Shown here one piece after another: positions 1 to 6,987 of a stretch of DNA of 7,372 nucleotides (positions within the stretch are counted from its first letter, which is position 1; every line of letters starts with the position of its first letter). This DNA comes from an uncultured Flavobacterium sp. GTDB lineage: Bacteria > Bacteroidota > Bacteroidia > Flavobacteriales > Flavobacteriaceae. The position numbers were made by a program, and so were the translations under genes. The stretch is from contig CAMPIZ010000075.1 in NCBI GenBank assembly GCA_946886675.1, positions 1 to 7,372 on the forward strand, given 5' to 3'. Below the pieces are notes generated by a model. The model did not search any database. It had not been told where the DNA came from and worked only from the letters and a program-made list of their open reading frames with translations.

Positions 1-1660
1 TCGCCGTGCCGTTAGATCCTCCGAAACATGAAACATCTGTACCGGAAGCCGAAGCAGTAAGGGCAGTAGTAGGCTGGTTAACGGTTGCATTTACAGTTGC
101 AGTACACCCGTTGTTATCTGTTATTTCAACAGAATATGTCCCTGCTGTAAGGCCTGTCCTGTCTTCGGTAGTGACACCGCCACCCCAATCAAAACTATAT
201 GGTCCTGTACCTCCCATAGGAGTAAGGTTTATGGCTCCTGTATTTTCACCAAAACAAGCCACATTAGTTACAACGGTTGAGCCTGAAACGGCAGAAGGTT
301 GTGTAATTATGGCATTTACAGTTCCTGTACATCCGCTGGCATCTGTAATGGTTACTGAATATGAACCGGCAGCAAGGCCTGTCCTGTCTTCTGTTGTTAT
401 ACCACCGCCCCAGTTAAAAGTATAAGGGCCTGTACCACCTGTTGGACTGAGATTGATAGCCCCGGTATTTCCTCCGTTGCATGCTACGTTAGTAACTACA
501 GTAGATCCGGATATTACTGAGGAAGGCTGGTCAACGGTTGCATTTACAGTTGCAGTACACCCGTTGTTATCGGTTATTTCAACAGAATAAGCTCCTGCTG
601 TAAGTCCAGTCCTGTCTTCTGTGGTAGGACCATCACTCCACTGATAAGTATAAGGAGATGTTCCACCTGTAGGTGTAAGGTTTATAGTACCGTTAGCACC
701 ACCATTACATGAAACATTAGAAACAACTGTAGTTCCTGATACGGGTGCTGTAGGCTGGTCTACTGTCACAGTAGTTGTTGCCGAGCATAACAGCTCATCG
801 GTAATGGTTACTGTATATGTTCCTGCAACCAGTCCTGTGGCAGTAGCTGCCGTACCCCCTGCCGGCGACCAAGAATAGGAAAGATCGCCTGTACCCCCAG
901 ATGCGGTTACGGTAACAGCGCCGTTAGCCCCCCCGAAACATGACACATTGGTTTGTGAAGTTATTGAAGCAGTAATATGAGTTACAGTAAGCGTTGCAGC
1001 ATTTGAGTTTGTAAAACATGATGCACTACCATTTATGGCTACAGCACGATACTGATACCCATTCATTGCAGCAGTGGCATCAGTAATTGTTAAGGTGCTT
1101 GTTGTAGCTCCTGAATATATACCGCCATTGGCAATATTTGTAAAACCACCACCGGTATTTACCTGCCACTGATATGCTGTAGCCCCTGAAGCAGAAACAC
1201 TAAATGTAGTATTACCATCTACACAAATTGCCCTGTTAGGAGGGTTTGAGGTGATAGTTGGGGTGGTGCAAAACGAGGTAGTGGTATAGGGACCGCTAAA
1301 TTGTGTGAGCGGGCCGCAGCCAAAACCTGAATCCGTCCAGCCACCCAAGCTTAAAGCAGGCGGATTGGGTACCGTATCTGTATTATTATAGTAAAGCAGG
1401 TCATTAAATAACCCATCGTTATCCACCGCAGCGATAATTTCCCATCGGTCCGAAGATACATTCCACTCCACGCGGCAGGGCGTTCCGCAACAGGTTAATA
1501 GTGTTTCATAAGAATTATGCCCTGAAATGTTACCTGCCGGAGACCACGTGTCTCCGTTAAGGAGACAACCCCCGCCATCGGTAGCATTAATCTGTGCGTT
1601 ACCAATACCTGGTAAGAGTACCGCCAACAGCAATAATAGAAAAAGTAATTTTTGTTTCAT
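1..1660 (-). CDS. Secreted SprB-repeat adhesin, N-terminal part
   Basis: The frame opens at ATG 1660 and stays open to the window edge (553 codons), so the C-terminus is missing. Residues 1-22 are a signal peptide (basic MKQK, Leu-rich core, cleavage probably in N-A/Q). Residues about 24-133 are an N-terminal domain with paired cysteines (C57, C58, C62) and Trp-rich strands such as VEWNVSSDRWEI. Residues about 134-227 look like a bacterial Ig-like domain (YQWQVN, GYQYRAV). From about 236 on there are SprB-type repeats, each with VSCxGGxNG, GGTxPYxYxW, TGLxAGxYSVxITD and GCTATV. Four repeats are complete and a fifth begins. Such proteins are cell-surface or secreted adhesins, often exported by the type IX system and used in gliding or attachment. 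A type IX sorting domain would be expected at the missing C-terminus. The gene follows the collar terminator and is probably independent. Confidence 0.9.
   Translation of the reverse strand, partial: MKQKLLFLLLLLAVLLPGIGNAQINATDGGGCLLNGDTWSPAGNISGHNSYETLLTCCGTPCRVEWNVSSDRWEIIAAVDNDGLFNDLLYYNNTDTVPNPPALSLGGWTDSGFGCGPLTQFSGPYTTTSFCTTPTITSNPPNRAICVDGNTTFSVSASGATAYQWQVNTGGGFTNIANGGIYSGATTSTLTITDATAAMNGYQYRAVAINGSASCFTNSNAATLTVTHITASITSQTNVSCFGGANGAVTVTASGGTGDLSYSWSPAGGTAATATGLVAGTYTVTITDELLCSATTTVTVDQPTAPVSGTTVVSNVSCNGGANGTINLTPTGGTSPYTYQWSDGPTTEDRTGLTAGAYSVEITDNNGCTATVNATVDQPSSVISGSTVVTNVACNGGNTGAINLSPTGGTGPYTFNWGGGITTEDRTGLAAGSYSVTITDASGCTGTVNAIITQPSAVSGSTVVTNVACFGENTGAINLTPMGGTGPYSFDWGGGVTTEDRTGLTAGTYSVEITDNNGCTATVNATVNQPTTALTASASGTDVSCFGGSNGTA
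28..940 (-). repeat. Tandem SprB-type repeats, 75-77 residues per unit
   Basis: The conserved cysteine of each unit falls at nucleotides 940, 709, 481, 256 and 28 (residues 241, 318, 394, 469 and 545), giving steps of 77, 76, 75 and 76 residues. Units 2 to 4 share the T-E-D-R-T-G-L block with nearly identical codons. Units 2 and 4 are especially close in their last third (71-136 against 524-589). The array continues past the window edge, so its total copy number is unknown. Confidence 0.9.
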
Positions 1661-1689
1661 AAATTAAAATTTAAGTACTTGTTTAAACA

Positions 1690-1718
1690 CAAAAAGGCGG
1701 TTCTAAACGAACCGCCTT
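1690..1718 (-). terminator. Intrinsic terminator of the collar gene
   Basis: On the minus strand a 10-bp perfect stem (AAGGCGGTTC and GAACCGCCTT) encloses a 5-base loop and runs directly into TTTTTGTG. It begins 14 bases after the collar stop codon. The stem is GC-rich against an AT-rich background. It separates the collar gene from the adhesin gene, which must then use a promoter within the roughly 30 bases left before ATG 1660 or depend on readthrough. Confidence 0.9.
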
Positions 1719-1731
1719 GTATATCTCTTAT

Positions 1732-2298
1732 TTATGGATGCGGAGGATACAAACCATCTGTGCAGATAATATAGTTTAAAGCTATGGTAGGCTGCATTAC
1801 ATCAACATTGGTTTGTACTGCAAATGGAGTACCATTACCTGTATTACCTACGGTAACACTCACAGCTCCGGCATTCATAGTACCAGTTGCAGGAGAGTCA
1901 TTATATTCTTTATCTATAGCAGGACCTGAACTTCCTAAAAAATTTCCTGTAGGATCTGTAGAATTACCAGCCTCGTTATTTACATTTATAACAGCTGTTG
2001 CTTGGTGCGAATGTGCCGGTAAGTTAGCAACAGATAAAATTCCCTGGCCCATAGCTGTGGTTGAAGCTGATCCTGTTACAGCACCTTGAGGAAAATTACT
2101 GCTAGGACCTGCAGGCACTCTGTTTCTAAGATCCGGTAAGGCAAAAGTTGTCCTCCCATCACCCCCATAAACATTTCCTAAGATAGAATATAATGCCTGG
2201 TATGATGTAATAGGAAGTATTTGACCCTGACAAAACAGATAACCTCTTGGGGCAAAGTTTCCGGCAAAAATTTTAATTATTCCAATGTACTCTTCCAT
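1732..2298 (-). CDS. Phage tail collar domain protein, Mdp (microcystin-dependent protein) family
   Basis: This 188-residue protein matches the usual length of the family. The N-terminal half is a tail-collar domain: the start MEEYIGIIKIFAGNFAPRGY, then FCQGQILPI, ALYSILGNVYGGDGRTTFALPDLRNRVPAG, then the NLPAHSH motif at about 93-99. The C-terminus has the family ending PTIALNYIICTDG. Related domains form trimeric, fibre-associated parts in phage tails. Stand-alone bacterial copies such as the Mdp proteins are widespread, and their cellular role is poorly known. There is no signal peptide or membrane segment. No other phage gene is visible, so this is not evidence of a prophage. ATG 2298 fits the conserved family N-terminus, and no Shine-Dalgarno sequence is present, as is common in this phylum. 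The gene has its own upstream palindrome and its own terminator, so it is probably a single-gene transcription unit. Confidence 0.92.
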   Translation of the reverse strand: MEEYIGIIKIFAGNFAPRGYLFCQGQILPITSYQALYSILGNVYGGDGRTTFALPDLRNRVPAGPSSNFPQGAVTGSASTTAMGQGILSVANLPAHSHQATAVINVNNEAGNSTDPTGNFLGSSGPAIDKEYNDSPATGTMNAGAVSVTVGNTGNGTPFAVQTNVDVMQPTIALNYIICTDGLYPPHP

Positions 2299-2348
2299 GA
2301 TAATAAGTTTTAAATTGATTAGTAATGTGTTTGAGATGTAAAATTGTG

Positions 2349-2358
2349 AATTTGCCTT
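2349..2358 (-). promoter_or_regulatory. AAGGCAAATT box upstream of the collar gene
   Basis: This is the second copy of the ten-base box also found at 6242-6251. It lies 19 bases downstream of the 25-base palindrome and 50 bases before ATG 2298. The bases around it differ between the two gaps, which suggests the box itself is conserved. Its role, whether promoter part or binding site, is inferred from position alone. Confidence 0.35.
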
Positions 2359-2377
2359 TAGTTGTTTTAGGTAGTAT

Positions 2378-2402
2378 TTACCTGTTTGTAAAAAACAGGT
2401 AA
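2378..2402. promoter_or_regulatory. 25-base palindrome, candidate operator upstream of the collar gene (site A)
   Basis: It has the same arms as site B (TTACCTGTTT and AAACAGGTAA, 5-base spacer) and differs from it at only two spacer positions. The stem extends to 13 bp per arm (2375-2387 with 2393-2405). It lies about 30 bases past the stop of the long frame and 79 bases before ATG 2298. On the minus strand no T-run follows the stem, so an intrinsic terminator is unlikely. An additional AGGTA half-site lies at 2369-2373. Recurrence in front of two consecutive genes points to a shared regulator. Confidence 0.6.
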
Positions 2403-2433
2403 ATATACCCGGTGAAGAAAGTGTGGTAAAAGG

Positions 2434-3873
2434 TTAGTTTTTTGTGTTGATATTTCCTTGTATGGACCAGGCAAAATCAACCTGAATTTCGTTATTAAAG
2501 ATCGCTTTGTCGTCCATGCTTATATACTGATCTGTAGTATAGCCCACATTACCTGATACGGTAGCCAGTGCATGGCATGACATACAGTTTGTCTGCACAC
2601 CATATTTAAAGTCAGGATTTAGTTTGTTAGGGTAAGTAGCATTTTTATTAACAAAAGTGGATGGTGTAAAGCCAGCTTCCAGATAAGGGTTAAAAGCTAT
2701 AATGGGCTCTACACCCGTATTTGTACCGCCGTTAACAGGCTGGTTAGGCCATACCATTGCATAGGCAGTAGAAACTGCATAATGTGCAGCGGCGCCTTTT
2801 ATTTGGGAAGGCCTTAAGTTGGCTTCGACGGTAGAGCTTGGAGCAAAAGGCGTGTTAGGCTGGTAGCTCCAGAAGAAGGTTTGCCAGGTCCAGTTACTTA
2901 TTTCTTTAGTGCCCACGTGCATGGCTACCAGTAAGATAATATCACCGGCCTTAAATACTTTAGGATTATCAATATCTTCTGTGTTGTTAAGATATTCGGC
3001 AGCTTCTTTATCCAGCTTATAGTTTATAAAATCACTAACATTACAGGTGGCATTTTTAATTTGCTCTGCAGTAGGATTTTTGGTTGTTACAGGAACCAGC
3101 TTTTTATTGGCAGGCTGGCTGTTGCTTACATCAGCATAAACATAAGTATTCCATACCGTATCCTTAAACGGTTTTGGAGGGTTTGGCATTCCCGGCCATG
3201 TAGGCACTCTTATTAATCCGTTACCATCCGGTACGCCTGCATAATAGGTTGGTTTTAGTGTTATAGCATTATTAGGAAAGGGTTTTATCCTGCCTATACC
3301 ATTTTGTACTTTGTATTGGTTAAGTACCGACTGGTTGAATATTTTATTGTCAATCGCATATTGTGCAGCACCGGGGTTGTATGAAACGGTTTCAAATAGC
3401 TGGAAACTGGTATCAATAACATTATTAGCCAAAACCTGCGCATGCGTAAACTGCCTTGGTACACTAAGCTGTGTCCTGCCTGTTTTTAACTGCTCAACCT
3501 GTTGCCCTTTAGTAGCAACTGTGCGGCACAGAGCGGCTACTTCTTTTACACCCATCCATGTTTCAAATACGCAAAGAGAATCTCCCTGATACATCTGACC
3601 GGTCTTTTTTGTAAGCCCCGCCCAAATTCCCCATGCATGCTTAGTGATATTATCGGTGTCACGATTAGTAAGCCAGGTATAAATGGCTGTAGAATCTTCC
3701 GGAAAACTAAAACCGCCTATACCAAGATCCTGCGGAAATTCCTGAGGTATTATAGTTGTTGCTAATTTAGGATTATCCACCGTTTTCTTTTCTTCTTTTT
3801 TACAGGATGTTAAAGACAATGCAAGATTTGCTATGAGAAATACTGACAGAAGAGAACTTTTAAGGCGATTCAT
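2434..3873 (-). other. Embedded lipoprotein module with one heme-c motif, possibly a separate gene
   Basis: From the internal ATG 3873 the frame reads like a complete 479-residue lipoprotein. A basic start (MNRLK) is followed by a hydrophobic stretch and the lipobox LTSC with the lipidated Cys at residue 24, then KKEEKK. One CMSCH motif at residues 430-434 would bind a single c-type heme, which requires maturation outside the cytoplasm. Other landmarks are [10 protein letters not shown] and VFETWMGV near the N-terminus and [13 protein letters not shown] in the second half. A later Met (in YISMDD) is a possible second heme ligand. I do not recognise the family by name. A purine-rich AAGAGG lies 15 bases before the ATG, which is rather far for a ribosome site. 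In the neighbouring frame a TAA at 3875-3873 overlaps this ATG (TAATG), as expected for two coupled genes. Whether it is made separately or only as the tail of the oxidase is unresolved. Confidence 0.6.
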
Positions 3874-6204
3874 TACATTTTCAACAGACCTCTTAGCAGA
3901 ACGTTGCGGGTGGTGCAGTTCCTCAAAAGAAAACCCAATCCTGTCTATAGCGTCGCCATGAAGCCCGGAAATAGTGGTTATTTTAGAAGGGTTATCAAAA
4001 GCAATGCTATATTTCATATCCTCTATTGCCGGTGTCATTCCATAAAGGGTACCATTTATGATAAAGCATTTTACAACTGTTGCCCTATAATAATCAGAAT
4101 AGGCGACATATATATCAAATTGTGTAATTGGTTCTGCAAGGTTTACAATCTTTGAGGTATGCAAATCTGTTGTGCCATAGCTTTTTCCATTGATCTCAAT
4201 CCCGCTTATACAGTCTCCGCCCTTGGTATAAATAGTGAGTGCAGAGTTCTCTGTAATAACTTCCTTAAAATAGGATGTTTTTACCGAAGTGCCCCCATAA
4301 GGCCCAAAAGACATTACACTGCCCGTTGTACTGGGGTTATCATACACTATGGATTTTACATTATGATGCTCTAAAGGTGTATATGAAGAGGCGGTAAATG
4401 TTCCTCCCAGATTATTTACAATCGAAGCAAACGTATTTAAACCGGTTTGCAGCGCTCCTTCAACCCAGCCGCCTATCCATGAATAACTGTCACCTGCAAA
4501 ATAAATTTTGGCAGTATTGGTTTCCATGTTCATAAAGCTGTAGTATAACTGACTAAGATAGTCTTCCTGCGTGGCGTGTGTTAGGGCAAAAGCCCCATTA
4601 TAATACTTTTGAAGCTGCCAGTCAATCAACACTGCATTCGAGTCGTTTACAGTATTAGGCATAGCCTCCAGTATGTATTCAATACCGTCTATCTGGCTTA
4701 AGTCTCTTTTAAACCTTTGATATCTTTCGTTTAGATCTCCTATAGATTCTGCTTTTTCCGAAAGGTCTTCCCATACATAGTTCATAAGGCAAACTGCTTC
4801 CGTGTCGGCATCATTATAATCCAGTGTATAAAAGTTAGCCATCGCAGTATCGGTAGTTATACAGCGAACTTTATCCTTATTGCTGTCTCCAAGCCACCAT
4901 GGCCTTACTTTTAAAAAGAATTTACTCGATTGGGCAATATGTATATTGCTTACTGCTTCCCTTTTATTTACTGATATTAAGGAATTAGCGGTTTTTTTAT
5001 CTGATGCCAGCCAGAGCGAATCTATTCCTAATTCAATTTCTGCAGCCCTTTGTGTAGTTGCTATTATAAGATGGCTTACTTCATCTGCAATAATATCACC
5101 ACTGTTGCTTATAAGGTTAATTTTTTCAGCATTATTTTCAGGTAGTATATTACTTATAGGTGTATTAAGAACAATAAAATCCCGTAATTTTTTTCCGTTT
5201 ATATCGAAGTCGGTCAAAGCATTTGCTACAGAATCTGTACCTGTTGTAATTAGTGCATGATTTTCTTCAAGCTTATTTATTGTAAAACGAAGCATGCAGA
5301 TAAAACTGATAGGGAATAGGGGAGACTGCCCTCCGATACCGGTTCCTACTGTACCGAATTTTTCGATATCTTCAGGATATTTCCACTGATAGCGATCGCC
5401 CCATTCCTGTGTAATAGGGTCAAGCCTTTTAGGGGCATTTGGCTGACAGAAAATATCTATAACCCCTTCAATAAAGGCTTTATCCTTAAAATAGTTTACA
5501 TAACCCTGCCAGGCATTTTGCGCTTTTACAGGATTATAAGTGGAAGGGTTTGCTATATCCAGCCACTCCATTATTTGTGCAGGTGGGTCTAAAGTAATTC
5601 CATTAGGCAGTAAAATAGGTTCTTTTGTAGATACAAACCCTGTCCAGCTTTCATTTATATTCCTAAAGATTTCCGGAACAGGGTGGTTTGGCATAATAGT
5701 ATACTGCTCGCCTTTATAGCTCACTATTGTAGGTACAAGCCCGGGATCGGGAAAATCGCTTTTCAATTTTATATTATGGCTGTTCCTGTCCGGGTTATCC
5801 TGCATATATTTTATATACCAGTACAGGCAATTTTCAGAAGGAGGGAAGCGCATTGCACCAAGCTCTGCAAAATTAGTATCATCACCCGGAAATTTATGAG
5901 AGTAGAATCTGCCGCCTATACGGTTTGAAGCCTCATAGATTCTAAAATTTGTAAAGCCAGCCCTTAAAAGCTCAAAGCCTGTAATAAGTCCGCTCATACC
6001 GGCACCTATTATTGCTATTTTAGCGTCTTTTGGAGCGTTAGATAAATCAGCCAGCCTGTCTTTAGAAACTTCAAGCCACTTTTGATAATCCATCATCGGA
6101 GTATCTACCATAGCGGTAGGTTTTAACTCCACAATTTTACCGTTAACTATGCCGTTTTGGCTTTGTTCATCGGTAGTTGTTAAGGTTTTGAGAAAAGGAT
6201 GCAT
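2434..6204 (-). CDS. FAD-dependent L-amino-acid oxidase-like protein fused to a jacalin-like lectin and a CXXCH lipoprotein domain
   Basis: This single open frame encodes 1256 residues from ATG 6204. A TTG at 6231 would add nine residues but is less likely. Domain 1 (about 60-605) is a flavin amine/amino-acid oxidase. It shows GAGMSG at 67-72, the ribose-binding Glu in YEAS (E91), RIGGR at 95-99, GAMRFP at 116-121, and a C-terminal FAD/substrate motif at 569-588 ([12 protein letters not shown], then VEGALQTG). The Arg in GAMRFP (R119) matches the carboxylate-binding Arg of L-amino-acid oxidases, so an L-amino acid substrate giving keto or imino acid, ammonia and possibly peroxide is more likely than a simple amine. 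Domain 2 (about 632-760) is jacalin-like. Residues 778-800 form a lipoprotein signal peptide with Cys801, followed by a roughly 455-residue domain with CMSCH at 1207-1211. The N-terminus has no signal peptide. Oxidases of this class are usually 450-650 residues, so the frame is about twice the expected length. It is either a true fusion or two genes that lost a stop. Confidence 0.85.
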   Translation of the reverse strand: MHPFLKTLTTTDEQSQNGIVNGKIVELKPTAMVDTPMMDYQKWLEVSKDRLADLSNAPKDAKIAIIGAGMSGLITGFELLRAGFTNFRIYEASNRIGGRFYSHKFPGDDTNFAELGAMRFPPSENCLYWYIKYMQDNPDRNSHNIKLKSDFPDPGLVPTIVSYKGEQYTIMPNHPVPEIFRNINESWTGFVSTKEPILLPNGITLDPPAQIMEWLDIANPSTYNPVKAQNAWQGYVNYFKDKAFIEGVIDIFCQPNAPKRLDPITQEWGDRYQWKYPEDIEKFGTVGTGIGGQSPLFPISFICMLRFTINKLEENHALITTGTDSVANALTDFDINGKKLRDFIVLNTPISNILPENNAEKINLISNSGDIIADEVSHLIIATTQRAAEIELGIDSLWLASDKKTANSLISVNKREAVSNIHIAQSSKFFLKVRPWWLGDSNKDKVRCITTDTAMANFYTLDYNDADTEAVCLMNYVWEDLSEKAESIGDLNERYQRFKRDLSQIDGIEYILEAMPNTVNDSNAVLIDWQLQKYYNGAFALTHATQEDYLSQLYYSFMNMETNTAKIYFAGDSYSWIGGWVEGALQTGLNTFASIVNNLGGTFTASSYTPLEHHNVKSIVYDNPSTTGSVMSFGPYGGTSVKTSYFKEVITENSALTIYTKGGDCISGIEINGKSYGTTDLHTSKIVNLAEPITQFDIYVAYSDYYRATVVKCFIINGTLYGMTPAIEDMKYSIAFDNPSKITTISGLHGDAIDRIGFSFEELHHPQRSAKRSVENVMNRLKSSLLSVFLIANLALSLTSCKKEEKKTVDNPKLATTIIPQEFPQDLGIGGFSFPEDSTAIYTWLTNRDTDNITKHAWGIWAGLTKKTGQMYQGDSLCVFETWMGVKEVAALCRTVATKGQQVEQLKTGRTQLSVPRQFTHAQVLANNVIDTSFQLFETVSYNPGAAQYAIDNKIFNQSVLNQYKVQNGIGRIKPFPNNAITLKPTYYAGVPDGNGLIRVPTWPGMPNPPKPFKDTVWNTYVYADVSNSQPANKKLVPVTTKNPTAEQIKNATCNVSDFINYKLDKEAAEYLNNTEDIDNPKVFKAGDIILLVAMHVGTKEISNWTWQTFFWSYQPNTPFAPSSTVEANLRPSQIKGAAAHYAVSTAYAMVWPNQPVNGGTNTGVEPIIAFNPYLEAGFTPSTFVNKNATYPNKLNPDFKYGVQTNCMSCHALATVSGNVGYTTDQYISMDDKAIFNNEIQVDFAWSIQGNINTKN
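3802..3873 (-). other. Internal lipoprotein signal peptide (signal peptidase II type)
   Basis: The 23 residues before the lipobox cysteine have a classic n-h-c arrangement: N-R-L-K at the start, a core rich in Leu, Val, Ile and Ala, and L-T-S-C at the cleavage site. Such signals normally stand at the very N-terminus of a protein. Here this one begins 777 residues into an open frame. If translated as a fusion, the stretch would act as a single membrane-spanning helix, with the oxidase in the cytoplasm and the heme domain outside. Confidence 0.8.
3925..4311 (-). other. Jacalin-like lectin domain within the long oxidase frame
   Basis: Residues about 632-760 of the long protein show the jacalin beta-prism pattern. 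It opens with SFGPYGGTS, continues with a strand pattern around [16 protein letters not shown], and closes with [19 protein letters not shown]. In jacalins the GG near the start and the G-D/x-IDxIG loop near the end form the sugar-binding site. The family usually binds mannose or galactose glycans, but the exact sugar cannot be read here. Its place directly after the oxidase suggests that the enzyme is targeted to a glycan surface, which sits oddly with the lack of an N-terminal export signal. The assignment comes from motif recognition and was not checked by a profile search. Confidence 0.7.
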
Positions 6205-6241
6205 AATGTTAGGTTTGTGGGTTTTTATCAACCACTAAAGT

Positions 6242-6251
6242 AATTTGCCTT
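6242..6251 (-). promoter_or_regulatory. AAGGCAAATT box upstream of the oxidase gene
   Basis: This ten-base box, read on the minus strand, lies 22 bases downstream of the palindrome and 37 bases before ATG 6204. The same ten bases occur at 2349-2358 in the equivalent position before the collar gene. It is followed here by TACTTTAG, which loosely resembles the Bacteroidota -7 element (TAnnTTTG), but I see no convincing -33 partner. It may be part of a promoter or a second protein-binding site. The role is inferred only from conservation between the two gaps. Confidence 0.35.
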
Positions 6252-6273
6252 AACATTTTATTTGCAGGAGGTT

Positions 6274-6298
6274 TTACCTGTTTTTTAAAAACAGGTAA
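6274..6298. promoter_or_regulatory. 25-base palindrome, candidate operator upstream of the oxidase gene (site B)
   Basis: The arms TTACCTGTTT and AAACAGGTAA are separated by 5 bases. The full inverted repeat is 12 bp per arm around a single T. It lies between the response regulator stop (6316) and the oxidase ATG (6204), about 70 bases upstream of that start. No T-run follows the stem on the minus strand, which argues against an intrinsic terminator. Extra half-sites lie beside it: TTACCTA at 6301-6307 and ACCTGTAA at 6320-6327. It matches the palindrome at 2378-2402 at 23 of 25 positions. I read it as a binding site for a dimeric regulator, with the adjacent LuxR-type regulator the first candidate. 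Confidence 0.6.
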
Positions 6299-6315
6299 TT
6301 TTACCTATACTTTTT

Positions 6316-6987
6316 TTAAACCTGTAATTTGTTGATATCTATTATATTATGCTGAATTGCATAGATTACGAGTCCGGCAATATTTTTTGCTCCTGTTTTT
6401 ACAAACAGGTTGTTTTTATGCCCTTCAACCGTACGGGGAGTTATAAATAATGCTTCACCTATTTCTTTAGCCGTTTTTTGAAAGCATAACAATTTTAAAA
6501 CTTCTTTTTCTCTGTCAGAAAGCTCATTTGTATCATTCAAATCCGGCCTTGGCGCTTTAGAGTATATCTGTTCCCGTATACTGTCAATCTGGTCGTCCAT
6601 AAAATAAATGCCGGTATTATATACACGTTCTATAATTTCCTGAAGTAATATAGGTGAGATACCTTTAGGTACAAAAGCAGAAGCGCCTGTTTTGAACAGA
6701 AAGCCTAAAAAAGAGTTTTGATAATGAGAAGATATTACAATAATTTTGATAGAGGGATAATTGGCCCTTATATATTGAGTGGTTTCGATGCCATCCATTC
6801 CTTCCATCTTTAAATCCAAAAGAAGTATGTCGGGCAGCTCTTCCGTTTCTTTTAACCTATCTATCAGGTCAAGGCCGTTGCAGGCAGTAAACATTACGCT
6901 ATAACCTGTACATCCGTTTAAAAAACCTTCCAGTAATTGTGCTATAAGGCTGTCATCATCGGTTATTGCTATCGAAATATTCTTCAT
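6316..6987 (-). CDS. NarL/FixJ-family response regulator with LuxR-type HTH
   Basis: This 223-residue cytoplasmic transcription regulator has the usual full length for its family. The receiver domain covers about residues 3-120, with an acidic pocket at D10-D12, phospho-acceptor D58 (in LLLDLKM), switch residue S86 and conserved K108 (in VPKG). The C-terminal LuxR-type helix-turn-helix spans about 153-215, with the landmarks LSDREKEVLKLL, AKEIGEALFITPRTVEGH and KTGAKN. The start is ATG 6987, which overlaps the stop of the kinase gene, so the kinase is the obvious phosphodonor. Phosphorylated members of this family bind inverted repeats as dimers. A strong palindrome lies just past the stop codon, in front of the next gene, and a near copy lies in front of the collar gene. 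Those are natural target candidates, but this link is inferred. No intrinsic terminator follows the gene. Confidence 0.95.
   Translation of the reverse strand: MKNISIAITDDDSLIAQLLEGFLNGCTGYSVMFTACNGLDLIDRLKETEELPDILLLDLKMEGMDGIETTQYIRANYPSIKIIVISSHYQNSFLGFLFKTGASAFVPKGISPILLQEIIERVYNTGIYFMDDQIDSIREQIYSKAPRPDLNDTNELSDREKEVLKLLCFQKTAKEIGEALFITPRTVEGHKNNLFVKTGAKNIAGLVIYAIQHNIIDINKLQV

Noticed and set aside
6..425. Plus-strand open frame of 139 codons at the left edge
   Set aside because: It is the antisense of the SprB-repeat adhesin. Its V-P-V-H-P-L-type repetition mirrors the repeat units, and it has no family features.
1..960. CRISPR array or satellite DNA
   Set aside because: The periodicity of 225-231 bases is in frame and explained by protein repeats. 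Units are diverged and have no short identical repeat with unique spacers.
1732..2298. Collar gene as a prophage remnant
   Set aside because: No integrase, capsid, tail or lysis gene is nearby. The gene is intact, has its own terminator, and resembles stand-alone bacterial Mdp-type proteins.
3311..5928. Several plus-strand open frames of 71-126 codons opposite the long oxidase frame
   Set aside because: All lie inside a minus-strand frame with clear domain motifs, show no recognisable motifs themselves, and have no promoter or ribosome-site support.
6205..6231. TTG at 6231 as the start of the oxidase gene
   Set aside because: ATG 6204 lies only nine codons further in, the added residues show no family features, and TTG starts are rare in this group.
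6274..6298. Palindrome as an intrinsic terminator of the response regulator gene
   Set aside because: On the minus strand the stem is followed by AACCTCCTGC, not a T-run, and the same palindrome recurs before another gene, which fits an operator better.
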